Assembly: GCA_003833135.1 (NCBI GenBank)
Contig: QZLH01000471.1
Location: 8,745-28,223, forward strand
Direction: 5' to 3'
Length of the DNA: 19,479 nucleotides
From: Oehlia diaphana
Taxonomy: Eukaryota; Glomeromycota; Glomeromycetes; Glomerales; Glomeraceae
Numbering within the stretch: the stretch's first letter is position 1; each line of letters opens with the position of its first letter. Shown here piece by piece: positions 1-11,150 of this stretch. A program made the translations under genes and the position numbers. The notes under the pieces are model-generated. The model had not been told where the DNA came from, searched no databases, and was given only the letters and a program-made list of their open reading frames with translations.

Positions 1-286
1 CTATGACATACTAAGTAAACTTGCAGAACAGACCAAAATACACCTAATATACATTTCTTTTAAAGATTTATTTATTAGATTTTTTTTACAAAATTTTTTT
101 ATCAAATCACGTGATATGTGTTTCAAACACTAGTGTACATTAAGAAATTTTCTATATTTAATATGAATATTAAAATCAATTATTTTATGTTTAATTTAAA
201 TAATATTTTAACTATAAAAATTGAGATCAAATCATTTTAAGTATAATTAATCTATTATCATTTAAGAATTAGCTTTTTAAAATATT
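1..286. other. AT-rich flank downstream of the Pol I gene
   Basis: This stretch lies beyond the stop codon of the minus-strand Pol I gene and should hold its 3' untranslated region. It is strongly AT-rich with no convincing open frame, and I see no canonical AATAAA on the minus strand close to the stop. The only compact motif is the palindrome TCACGTGA at 107-114. Confidence 0.6.
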
Positions 287-3200
287 TTAAGACTTAAATG
301 GAATTCTGACTTCAAAAGATCCAGTTCCACCTTGAACAACTTTGCCTAATACTAATCTTGCTGATGGTGATTCCAATAAATCAGTATCACCATGAAGGGT
401 AGCTTGTGTTAAAAAAGAACATGTACTTTCAAAACTCATCTTTAATAAAGGAGATGTACTTGTATCTAAGCCAATCCTATTAAATGGTTTGAATTTTCCT
501 TCAAATGTCTATTTTATTAATTTAAAATAAATATTAGTAATTTTAGATAGGTCAATTTAATCAAATAAAAATTATTTTATTACCATATAGTCAGCAACCA
601 AAGTCACATGTTTGGGATGTACATTGATGCCATACGCTGCAAATACAGCTGAAATCTCTTTTACAATGGCTGCCCTTGCTGCTTCAACACCATAAGTATT
701 GAGGATAGCTACTATATCATTAGAGTAAATATTGTTTAAATCTATTATATTATCATATTTCCAAATGCTATAGAAATTAACACCTTCCGTAGCAATAGTC
801 TTCTATCAATTTAAATATTAGATTAGCCCAAATCCCAGTCAAAACTCTAGATAAAAATATACATAAAACTCACTGAAGTATCATTTCCATTCTCATTTGC
901 AATAGGATAACATTTTGAAATACCGCTAATTTCGCGTATAACAGACTTTTTACTTGCAGCTTCAGCCATACCTAGTATTATTAATTTTTTAGTACTAGGT
1001 GGAAACTAGATTATAATGAAAACAACAAAATAAATTTATGTTTTTGTTAAAATATTAAATAGTAGATACAGTTTAAATTACCTCCAATTCAATTTCACAC
1101 CAGCCACCATTCTCATTATCGAACCGATAATCAGTAACATAATTTGAATTTATTATAATTCTGTCACGTCTATCTCTTAACCCATCTGCAGCTTTATTAC
1201 TTCTCTGTGAGCGATTTAACATGCTTATGTCATCATCATTTATATCATCTAATTTAGGTTGCTGTTGTTCATTATTTTCATCATCTTCAAAATCTTCATC
1301 AGTAGATGCTTTTTGTGTTTGTCGGATAACCTCTAAATCATCCTCATCCGGTGCATCATATGTAGCATGTTGTCGAGTTCTCAAGCGTACTTTGTCATTC
1401 GTTGCATCGTCATCATTATCATCCGAATCTGGAAAATACATATGTTGGACATTTGCGAAATAAAATGATGATAAAAAATTAATTTGAATACATACCATTT
1501 CCACCTGTATTTCGAATTGGTGCACTTTCATCAAATGTTTCACTTCTTAGTTCTTTTGATTTTTTGAGCGGCTTTCCAATATCAAACTCATAAACTTCTA
1601 ATGATTCGAAAAATCATTAACAATATTTAATGATTCAAAAAATCCAAAAAAATAATAAAATTTTTTTACTAACCAGCTGTATCATTCTTACCAATAGCAG
1701 ACTTGACTTCTTTCTTTATGAATGATTCTAAATGTCTAATAAAGTTTAATTCTATAGCATCTTCAATGTTCCTTGGCACAATATTAAATTCTTCTTCGTA
1801 TTCATGTTTTGGGTAGAATTTCATATGAATTGTGTACATTTTTTTACGTATTGCTGTTGAATCAGCATCTCTCCGTGCAATTTGTTCATATACTGTCATT
1901 TGTTCTATAACTTCGGCAAGATTTAATTTGCTAATTTCTTGGCAGAATTTCTCAGCTTCTTCATTGGAAACATGATTTCGCAAAGGTAATGTCATCACGG
2001 GCGTTTTGATATCAGCTGAAGCCGTCATTATAATTTCACGAAGACGAGGTATACCAAGAGTAACGTTTTTTGCACCGAAACCAGCAAAGTGAAAAGTATT
2101 TAAAGTCATCTGAGTTGAAGGTTCTCCAATACCTTGAGCGGCTAACAATCCAACTGCTTCGCCAGGTTCAACCAGGCTGTGTAAATATTTAAGGTGCATG
2201 AGCTTTACAAATGCCGGCCTGGTTAACGAGTTTTCTTTGTTAGATTTGTCAAGAAGTTTATCAGGATTCTCTTTCGAATACTTAATATAAAAATAATTAT
2301 TAATCCACTTTGGAATTTAATGTTATAAATAGAAAAATAACCTTGAAACAATATGAATACCTTTTCTAATGCGTTATGAAAAGTCTCAGAGACAGAACCC
2401 AAATATCTGCTCGGGGAATATATAGATAATGCCGGATCATATGTCATAGGCTTCTTTGTAGCTTTTTTTGCATGAATAGAAGCTTCCGACATGTTAAATA
2501 ATGAAGGTGCTTTGGCAACATCATACTTTTGTATAAGTGCTTTATAATTTTCAGCATTAAATTGAAATTTGTTAAGATGCTTCTGTTTGACAATATCAAG
2601 CGAGTCTTCTCCGTAATGAAATTGAATCACGGAGCCGTCTATATCTCTAACCGTATGATCATAGTGCACACGTAATCCTTCTAAATGTTTAATTAGACAC
2701 CTTTGAAGATATCCTGAACGACTAGTCTTTACAGCTGTATCTATAAGCCCTTCACGACCAGCCATACAATGGTAAAAATATTCCTTAAATAAAAATTTGT
2801 TAATCGATTATTAAACGGAATATGTTATAATTTGTCTTTATGTAATACCTGAGGCTTAATCCCGGTCAAGAAACGATCTCCAATAAACCCTCCCGCGCGT
2901 GCAGAAGGATCATAAGGCTGAAATGATGGAAGTGTTTTGCCACTTACCATCACTGGTACACGACGACCTTCTAATTCTTGTTGACCTGCAAGTCATAAAT
3001 TTCAGTGGTTATCTCTTTTTCTAAACATGTACTAAAAATATTCTTACCCAAACAACAAGAAATTTGTGACACGTTTACACTAGTTCCCTTTGCGCCGGAT
3101 ATCGTCATCATTTGCATGTTATTATACGGAAAAACTTTTAACTATTTAAGGAAAGTTTTATTATAGAAAGTTCTTAATAATCAGCGCAAAAATATAATAA

Positions 3201-5794
3201 AGGAAATTACCAATCCTTTCGGAATACACGTGTTAACAATCGATGTCCTCAACATATTCACTTTGGATTTCATGACAGCGTCTAATCCCCGATGCTTTTC
3301 AGTATCTCGCAATACTTCTTCCATCATATCTTTAAAATCTATAAAATTTTGCATTGTAATGAATAAAATTATTAATATAGGAAAATAAACTATTAAATTT
3401 AATGGAAACTTTTGAACCTTTGTCAACATTTGGTAATTCAGCAACATGATTCATTCCAACATATTCGAATGCAGTCCGTTTTCCAATGTTTCTATTATTC
3501 TCCATTAATAGTCTCCTTTCTTCATCTCCTTCAGGAGTTAGATGCAAATCATCCATACGGCAAGAAAATCCACATCTTTGTACATAAGCAGTAAACATTC
3601 TTCCTAATATACTTAGGAATTGTCCTGCGATATCCGCAGAGTATAATTCATAACAGGAATGAACCAAACCAAATGCAGTAGCACCAAATTGGGATTTATC
3701 AAGTACGCCTGTTAAATGTTCACCGTCCATGAATATGACTGTGTCTTCTTCAGATGCACTCCATCCCCAATATCCAGCTGAAATTTTGTTTTTCGATTTC
3801 AAATTAAGAGGTACGCGACCTCTTGTCAAATTCATTAATATTGTTGTTATCTAATAGAAGAAAGTGTTAAATCAGTTGAAATAAGTTGTTTTAACTCGAA
3901 AATTTTATTCCATATTACAATTCATACAACTTGTTTGCCAGTCCATAATGGCTTTGGTTTATATATAGCTGGTGGTATGGTCAAAACTCTTCTTGCATCG
4001 CAGGGATCCGGCCTTAATGCCGCATATACAATCTGCTGGTAATCACCCTTAATGAAGAAAGTGTCTTTGCAAGTCATCCATAGACCTGTAACCACATGAT
4101 CTTGGATCAAACCTCTCAAGGGATTACCAGCTGTAGGCCCAATATATTGTTGATTCGTATTTCCAATAATCATAGCCTCAGCTCGAGCAATTTCATTCTG
4201 AGGAAAATGCATATTCATTTCGTCACCATCAAAATCTGCATTATAAGCATTGCAGTTTGAGTAGTGCATTCTGATCGTCATTTCTCCCCTCAAAATACGA
4301 GCTTTATGAGCCATGATTGAAGGTTTGTGAAGAGTAGGTTGCCGATTTAAAAGCAACATATCACCATTACGAAGATGACGAAAAACTTTTTTATTCACAT
4401 TTGATTTAATATTGTATTGTGTAAAAGGTGATTTAAAAGCATTTTCTCTAACCAACTGTTCACTTAGAGAAATACGGGATTCCAAGGGTAAACTAGCTAA
4501 ATTTACTATAGTGCCATCTTCATGTTGGACGTGTGTAGCACCTGGCCATATATCAGGTCCATTGATAACAGCATTAGTCATATCTTTAAGGTTATATTCG
4601 GTCACAGGCTCCGGATAAGTGAGTTTTTTGGCAAATCTTAAAGGAACCTAAAAAAATATTAGAATCAAGTTATTTTCATCAAATTTTATGGATAGATGAT
4701 CCAAATTATTACAAATATTGGATACATGCCCCTATTTCATCTGTATCCACATAAGGATCTGGAGAGATAACAGAACGTGCTGCGTAATTAACACGTTTAC
4801 CCTGTATATAAATAAATGATTTTTAATGATTTTTGATAATTTGCTGCGATTTAATTTACTTACCATTAAATGTTTACGGAATAGCCCCTCCTTTTTTTCC
4901 AATATTTGCTTGATACCCGCAGCTGCTTGTTTTCCATATGCAGTTGGTATATTTCCTTTGGTATTATCCATCAAACCATTTACGGCATCCTGCAAATCTA
5001 TCCAAGTTTTCATTAAGCTATTTATGATCTCCTGATGGTCTTCCGCAGTTTGACTTTCAGGAGTTTTACTCTTATTCATCTTTGCAGCGTAGTTGAGAAA
5101 TTCCTGCCGTGCAATCAAAATCCTTGTTAAATGCTCATTTTGTGGATTCTCCATTGTCTTATCATTAACAACATTAGCAGGCCGAAACCGTGTTGGAGGA
5201 ACCGCAATAACGTCTATAAAAAATATATTCGAACCGATAACCTTCTGGGATTTATGACGAGAACTTATAACATCTGATATGATCCCCTGTGCGGAATATA
5301 ACAATGTGCATAATTCCGACTCATTCGCAAAAAGCTTATGAAAATGATCACGCAAAGCTTCAGGGGTAATAAATTCATTACCGCATTTTGAAATCGGTAC
5401 ATTATTATTAATTTCGCTATTTGCACGTTGTGCATCTTGTTGCTCTCTTTCTGACATTTTTTCTTCTGTTTGTGAATCTAAAGGTTTTCTCTTTGATCTT
5501 ATATTTTGGTATTTTATAGATAATTGCTTTCGAAATATTTTGGAATATCCTTCTTTTTTAAATGATGCAGTAAGTCTATATTAAAAAAGACGTAAATATC
5601 GAACCAATAAATGTAATGTTGAGATATATCAACACTAATTTTAACTTACGAGTCGCAATGTCCACATTGCTTAATCTTAGAACAAGCGGATAAAAATTCT
5701 GTCATTATCTTTTTCCTTTCTGCAATTATAGCTGTAAGCTTATATATTTTTTTGTCTCCTTTCTTCAAGCTCATATTCACGAATTGATCTTTTT

Positions 5795-5826
<32 letters not shown>

Positions 5827-6558
5827 AAATAATCCTCATTACTTTAATAAATAATCTTACAGGAATACATACCAAGAGCATTGATATTTTCTTTGATTGA
5901 TTCCGAACCGGACATATCTGATTCATTATCATTACCGCAATCACCATCATTAGATAAAAAATCATTGATACCAATTCCATCTACCCTTTGTGATTCCAAA
6001 AGTAACCCATGTTTTAACAATTTTAATTTTGCAATGTATCGGATCGTCTAGTATAATATCAATTGGGAAAATATGTTATTGGGAAAAGAAAGATAACAAT
6101 AATATTTCTATTTACCTGAGACAAATTAAGTTTGAAATGGTGACATTCAAGACATATAGAACGCAGCAATGCAAGACTATGAGCAAAAAATAAAGGATTA
6201 TATACGGGAACAGGTAACTCTATATGTCCAAAATGACCAGGACAGCGGTAAAAATCAAGATTACACGTCCCGCAACTAACATCCAAGATAAAAAGAAAAG
6301 ATAACAATTTATAATTACTGATAAATTCGTAAAGTAACGGGAATTTCAATAATGTAAAATATTTGATCCATACAAAGTGCTATGAGTGAATGGTCCTAAA
6401 GCAGGATCATATAACCCTCCTTCGTTAGGAATACCAACTGCGTCAAATATAACGGGATTAAATATTTCTTTGACAGACAATTTTTTTATTTCTTCAGACG
6501 TATAACAGGAGAACGACGCCGTCTTGACTTCATTACCAAGTGGATGTGAGATATTCAT
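287..6558 (-). CDS. RPA190: RNA polymerase I largest subunit (RPA190/POLR1A), 18 exons, 1668 aa
   Basis: Catalytic largest subunit of RNA polymerase I, which makes the large rRNA precursor in the nucleolus. Exons, 5' to 3': 6558-6374, 6275-6116, 6047-5873, 5788-5650, 5575-4864, 4801-4730, 4647-3928, 3850-3418, 3338-3211, 3141-3048, 2985-2849, 2783-2361, 2280-1674, 1597-1496, 1428-1082, 1005-874, 802-584, 508-287; all phases agree and the sum is 5007 nt. The length is close to yeast Rpa190 (about 1664 aa). Seen motifs: clamp zinc ligands C63, C66, C73 and H76 in a CPGHFGH context; a second Cys cluster at 209-218; PPTRFRP at about 346-352; the metal-binding [10 protein letters not shown] with Asp 619, 621 and 623; bridge helix [12 protein letters not shown] near 994-1005; trigger loop [16 protein letters not shown] at 1178-1193; and an acidic insert at about 1363-1429 as expected for the Pol I cleft loop. 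Intron 6 is GC-AG. The start ATG opens the conserved N-terminus. Pol II or III identity is unlikely: there is no CTD heptad tail, and the jaw insert is Pol I-like. Confidence 0.97.
800..805 (-). other. NAGNAG tandem splice acceptor, Pol I gene intron 16
   Basis: Read on the minus strand, the intron ends TAGAAG before ACTATTGCT. Splicing at TAG (exon from 802) adds one Lys; splicing at AAG (exon from 799) omits it. Both keep frame. I used the first site for the 1668-residue model. Confidence 0.7.
1363..1429 (-). other. Part of the coding sequence for the acidic Pol I jaw loop
   Basis: These bases lie in exon 15 (1428-1082), which opens an Asp/Glu-rich insert running over residues of about 1363-1429 of the protein (genomic roughly 1428-1230). 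Asp runs alternate with a short basic patch (RLRTR). In yeast Pol I the matching region of Rpa190 is the DNA-mimicking loop (expander) that can fill the DNA cleft in inactive dimers. The match here rests on position, between the trigger-loop exon and the C-terminal clamp, and on composition rather than on sequence identity. Confidence 0.7.
4648..4729 (-). other. GC-AG intron (intron 6) of the Pol I gene
   Basis: The 82-nt intron begins GCATGT and ends TTTTTTAG on the minus strand. Joining after codon GGG gives the [18 protein letters not shown] junction, which matches the family (human and yeast have EIG followed by I/V-P). The nearest GT donors shift the frame or replace the conserved VPLR segment. 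Every other intron I placed in this gene is GT-AG. Confidence 0.85.
5789..5872 (-). other. Pol I gene intron 4 with a purine-rich acceptor
   Basis: The intron starts GTATGT and ends in a run of ATTT units followed by AAAAAAAG. The bases just before the acceptor are A rather than the usual pyrimidines. Phase supports the site: the leftover G plus AT gives Asp, followed by [10 protein letters not shown]. Confidence 0.8.
5797..5824. repeat. (AAAT)7 microsatellite inside Pol I gene intron 4
   Basis: Seven perfect AAAT units are read on the plus strand. The tract occupies the 3' part of an intron, next to its acceptor, so length variation here changes the branch-point-to-acceptor region and not the protein. 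Confidence 0.95.
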
Positions 6559-6865
6559 TTTGTGTAAAATAAGTTAATCATTAGGATTATAAAGAGGATG
6601 AATTTTCTTATTTCTAATCGATAGATTATCAGAATAAAAAATGACAATCGGTATCACAGATCACATTGTCTGTATGTTGTTAATCAAATTACACAATTAA
6701 CCAATTTTGGTAAAGTAGAGTTCCTTTAATTGAAGGTTTCTTTGAAAAGGGTTTCAGTTTCCAGACGTTTTTAATAAAAATTGTGGATTGTTGAGAATCT
6801 CTGTTAAAGTACATTAATAATATTAGTTACAGGAAAATAAAAAGTTTTTTATTATAGATCTTACT
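6559..6865. promoter_or_regulatory. Shared divergent promoter region, Pol I gene and nucleoporin gene
   Basis: The 307 bp separate two start codons that face away from each other, so both promoters must lie here or overlap. A CCAAT pentamer sits at 6701-6705, inside the near-palindrome CCAATTTTGG. I see no PAC-like GCGATGAG element such as is known from yeast ribosome-biogenesis promoters. The bases just before the plus-strand ATG (ATTATAG) could be the end of an intron in the 5' UTR, but nothing else supports one. Confidence 0.5.
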
Positions 6866-9631
6866 ATGGACACAAATTTAAACATAAATAATAGGGGACA
6901 GCAGTTTGAACTACAATTTCCACCAATTGATCCAAGTACTTATGAGAGTCAAAATGGCTACTCCGACGCTGGCCCTACTCGAATTCGTAGATCGCGGCTG
7001 CACACAACTACTCCTTATTCAAGGAACAACAACAGCAACAATTTTTCCGCACAGGCTGACGATACATCAAAGGACTGGCTGCGTGCACTAATAAATAAGA
7101 TATTACCGAGTTTTATGAGTAAGATTCTTGGATTTACTGGTTCTCGAAGGGATGATCGAAGAGTTGAAACAGCACTTGGTCAGATAAACGATAATGAAAT
7201 GGATATAGACCAGCAACATCAAGATGGTATCCAAGGAAGATTAGTGCAAAGCAATAGAATATTCATGGAATCAGTTCAATCAACAATTAATGCAAATGGC
7301 TTATCCTCGAGAAGTCGTCGTAGATCGGAAATGACACAGAACAATGCTATTAAGCGTAAAAGATCCGAGACTTCTATAGAAGTCGTGGAAGAAAATCTTC
7401 GACGACAAGCGCAAATTGAAGATCAAAATCATAAGCCAGATTTGAAAGAACTTTATTATAAAAATATTGATCCAAATTGGTATAAACCTTTCAAGAACAA
7501 TCCAGATAATTATCCCAAATTTTCTTCTTCTTCGAGAGTGACATCAGATACGTATGGTCCTGATCAAAATTTAAATCTTTCAAAAGAATCGCCCCCTCTT
7601 AAAAAATTTAAACCATCTGTCATTCCTACTTCACATTGGTTTGATTATTATCCACAAAAAGATGAGGATGTGATTGATAAAAGAAGAACCGAGAATATTG
7701 TAGAAAAGAGAAAGGCCGAAGAAAAAACTATTGAAAAAGAAAAGGCATTACATAAAAGTAAAAAGGGTAAAGAAAAGGCAGCCGATATAAAATTTGAAAA
7801 TGGAAAAGAGAAATCGGGGACATCAACTTCCCCAATCCGTATTAGTCCATTAAAGGATCAAAATTATTTTGCTATCAACACTCAAACACCGGTTTTAGGT
7901 AAGAAAGAAGGTAATTATCGAATCCCATACTTTCGTTTTTTGTGTTAAAATCCATTTCTAATTTAATAATATTTTATTGTAGCATCTTCAGTTGAAAATC
8001 GGTCACAGATACCATCAACTATTGTTAGTCCTTCAAAAATATCTATTACAACGGATGAGAAATTAAAGAGCATAATAACAACCCCAGATACAACTGCACA
8101 GAATACAAAATCTCCATCCTCTATGGAATCTGTTGTGTATACTCACGAAAATAAAGATGAAAATAAGTCAAGTTTAGAACAAGCACCTATGAATGGCACT
8201 TTTGCGAATCTTGCGGAAAATAAAAATCAATCAACAAGTATTGGCAATAATGGTAGTTTGTTCTCTTTCCAGAAGAATCAGCCTTTAGTATCCAATCCTA
8301 GTAATGACGTATTAGGTGATAATTCAACTTCAATTTCATTGATCATTGGTGAAAAAAATGATGGACAAACGCCCACGCCTTTATCTATTGAACCTAATAA
8401 AGTTATTGAACCTAAAGTTATTGAGCCTAATAAAGTTATTGAACCTAATGAAGTTATTGATAAGAAACTTCCACAAGAAAAAATTGAATCAACCTCTTTA
8501 GCTACCGAACAAGATAATATTGATGACAACTGTTTACCTAAAGATAATCAGTCTCTATTGTCACATTTCACCACTCTAACTTCCAATAATAATGCTACAC
8601 TTAATAATACGTTTTCTCCATCATCACTTTTCGGCAACTTGAAGGATCAATCATCTGTATCTATTACAATGGACACTCAACTCTCAAATGACTATACAGA
8701 TGATGAAAAGGGAAAAAGGGAAAGTTCTAAGACACTTATTTCTCAACCACAAGATAATAATAATACAAATTCTGAGGCTCAATTAAAAAAGAGTGATCAG
8801 GAAGCTACAACGACAAAGTTTTCATTTTTACCTGTGACAGCGAGTAAACCTGATTCGCCATTTTCTTCAGTCTTTACTTCAACGAATGTTTCCGCATCTG
8901 CATCAACTTCTGGTCCATCTTTTTCTTTTGGTTCATCCGCTTTTAATGGAATTTTTTCAAATGACAGTAATAGTAATATTGAAAAGTCAGATAAGATGGA
9001 CAGGTCTTCTAAATCACGCAGAATTTATAGCTCGTCTATGAATAATCGTAACAAAAGAAATAAGCGCGCTTCCGGAGCTTCTGTAACTAATTCAGTTTCC
9101 CCATTTGGTTCAGGAATTGAGAGCGCATCATCTCAGCCTCCGTGGACTAACGGAGGAATTCAAACACATCAAACACCAACGCCATCATCATCTATGTTTA
9201 ATAATAATACACCGGTATCAACACCTTCGTTTAGTAATAGTGTGTTTCCAAATCCTATTCCTCCATCCACTACAGCTTTTGGTTTTGGAACAAGTGCAAT
9301 CACACCTGCATCTGCTGAGTTCACGAGTCCTGCAACAACTATGGCAAATTTCTTTGCTTCCCAAAATTCTACCGCACTTGCTGGGTTTGGAATGAGCACA
9401 GTAACTACTACTAACTTCAACAATCCGACATTGCAAAATGGTCAGCCGAATAACAGCTTTCTCCAACCGGGTCAACAAGGATTTAATTTTAATTTCAATA
9501 GTAATAATAGTAATGAACTTAATAATTCAGTAAATGGTAGTGCTTTTAGCTTTTCAGATGGAAAATCAGTTCATCAACCTTCTCAACCTAGGAGAAAAAT
9601 CAGAATGCCTCGTGGTAGAAAGCAACAATAA
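6866..9631 (+). CDS. FG-repeat nucleoporin, nuclear-basket type (Nup1/Nup60/Nup153-like), 893 aa
   Basis: Two exons, 6866-7898 and 7983-9631, join in phase across an 84-nt GT-AG intron. The product is mostly disordered and rich in Ser, Asn and Lys. Near the N-terminus, residues about 69-91 can form an amphipathic helix (WLRALINKILPSFMSKILGF), the kind used by Nup1, Nup60 and Nup153 to bind the inner nuclear membrane. Basic clusters SRRR and KRKR near 150-166 look like nuclear localisation signals, and a Lys/Glu-rich stretch follows at about 270-310. The C-terminal third has scattered FG motifs (SLFG, FSFG, SPFG, FGFG, GFG, then FNFNFN), which in this class bind transport receptors. The protein ends in a basic RRKIRMPRGRKQQ tail, reminiscent of the RKI-basic tail of Nup153/Nup1 relatives. 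Family placement rests on architecture, not on close identity; a Pom121-like or lineage-specific FG protein is possible. Confidence 0.8.
8387..8455 (+). repeat. Intragenic minisatellite coding IEPNKV repeats
   Basis: Three 18-nt units and one 15-nt unit (8405-8419, missing the Asn codon) lie in tandem within exon 2 of the nucleoporin gene. They encode IEPNKV, IEPKV, IEPNKV and IEPNEV, followed by a degenerate IDKK. All unit lengths are multiples of three, so changes in copy number would keep the frame. Confidence 0.93.
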
Positions 9632-9667
9632 TGATTTAAATTATTTTGGTTTAAGTGATGATAAATC

Positions 9668-9673
9668 AATAAA
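9668..9673 (+). terminator. Possible polyadenylation signal (AATAAA) of the nucleoporin gene
   Basis: AATAAA occurs 36 nt after the TAA stop at 9629-9631. The distance is plausible for a 3' processing signal, but the surroundings are AT-rich and chance matches are common. Confidence 0.4.
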
Positions 9674-10554
9674 ACACTAACGAATGGCTTGATTAAAATA
9701 ATGTAATTGTCAGCCATGAGATGATAATAATAGATTAATAGCAAAAAAAAAAAAAAATTCTCAAATATGTGAATATACAATATATACACATATTTAACTA
9801 ATGTTACAACTTGGACATTATACTTTATTCTGGGATAGTTTAATCTCCGAGTAAATTGGAAATACCGATTTTACCAAAAAAGTTTATGGCATCAACAACT
9901 GTGTATGAAAAGTCTTTATAAGTACCTATTTTCAAGTAGGTTATTCAATCAAATAAAGTCTTTTTGTACGTATATTAGCAATTCATGATTATTACTAATT
10001 ATACTTTAAGTTTTAACTGTTATCAGACTTTTAAATCTCAAAAAAGACTCCGTTTTGCAACAATCACACGAGGATTATAAAACTAATTAGTTAATTAATT
10101 TATTTATAAAAATATATGTATATATGTAAATATATCATATATTTAAATAAATTTTAGCTAATAAACGTAATAAGGAAATCAACTAATAAACATTTAAAAG
10201 AAGCAATAGAATTTTTAAAAACTATTAATTCTCTATATTTAATTAGATATATCAAGTTACAGTTAAAAATATAATGAAAGGATTAAAGGTAATTAAAAGA
10301 ATTAACATAGTTTACTTCTTATCTTTTAATAATTTTATTAAATATTTTACCAAAAAAAAAAAAAAAAAATTTCAATATTAGTATTTTTAATATTCTAAAC
10401 TTTTTATTTTCAAGTCGTATTTTTTAATAAATAGCAAAGTACTATATGAAAATACTTTTAGAGAGTAAACAAAATTCTGATAAAAAGAAGACGAGATATT
10501 ATATTTCATAGGTTTATTATAAACCCTGGAAATTCATAATTATTTTGATAAATA

Positions 10555-10810
10555 TCACCGCTGGTACCAGAATTTGGGTAGAATTTTTGGACAGAATTAA
10601 AATTGTCATGAAACTCCGCCCATAAATATTTGCTAATGCTGGTGCGGTGAAAATCACCTGCGGTGAGATTATGTCCTTAACGTACGCACCGTGCGTAAGT
10701 ACATCCTACCAGAGTTTAGGAGTTATGCACTTGCACGTGATAACGTTAAACTTAACTCCGGCCTGTGCGTACGTTAATATCGTACACATGATGCGTAAGA
10801 TGCGTATGCA
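10555..10810. repeat. GC-richer patch with inverted and direct repeats, possible transposon relic
   Basis: Composition rises to about 50% GC at 10681-10740, against a strongly AT-rich background. A perfect 13-bp inverted repeat pairs 10677-10689 with 10765-10777. A shorter palindrome (ACGCAC, one base, GTGCGT) lies at 10684-10696. TGCGGTGA is directly repeated at 10643-10650 and 10659-10666. The hexamer TGCGTA occurs at 10692, 10766, 10792 and 10801, and inverted at 10683-10688. No transposase frame, clear terminal repeats or target duplication is visible, so a mobile-element origin is only inferred. Confidence 0.5.
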
Positions 10811-11150
10811 TGAAATACTTGTACAGTATTAATAACTTAGCTAGACTAATCTAATATTTTGGATTTTAAATATATATATTCTTCCATTCTTCCAAAAATA
10901 ACAAAAATAAGCAATTCTCAAAAAATAAATAATGGCAGATATACTGTAATCTCTTATTTTCGAAGTTATAAATGAACCGGAGTTTAAAGAGTCTGCGCAT
11001 TGCTCATATATAGAAAATATAGAAAATATGCGTACGGCAGCAATTCCGCAAAATTATGACGCACATGCTGATCATTTGCTGATTATTTCCAACTGTAATA
11101 TACTGCGCCTTCTCGCTGACTAGGTATAACTTTTCAAGATTATTTTCGAC

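Noticed and set aside
1221..1463. Plus-strand Ser/Cys-rich frame opposite the Pol I acidic loop
   Set aside because: It is the reverse complement of Asp/Glu codon runs (GAT/GAA giving ATC/TTC), a composition artefact.
2941..2960. GTAAGT-like donor inside exon 11 of the Pol I gene
   Set aside because: The bases encode the conserved [10 protein letters not shown] stretch and reading continues in frame, so it is coding and not a splice site.
8278..8529. Minus-strand open frame with a Leu-Gly-Ser-Ile repeat opposite the nucleoporin gene
   Set aside because: It is the antisense reading of the IEPNKV minisatellite; the repeat explains both its openness and its periodicity.
9169..9478. Open frames on both strands over the 3' part of the nucleoporin gene
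   Set aside because: They are out of frame with, or antisense to, an FG-rich coding sequence with low-complexity composition; none has a recognisable domain.
9743..9757. A-tract after the nucleoporin gene as a retrotransposed poly(A) tail
   Set aside because: No processed gene copy or target duplication precedes it, and similar A-runs occur throughout the AT-rich gaps.
10647..10832. 61-codon plus-strand open frame in the GC-richer intergenic patch
   Set aside because: It overlaps the inverted and direct repeats, shows no domain or signal, and is no longer than expected by chance in a GC-richer patch.
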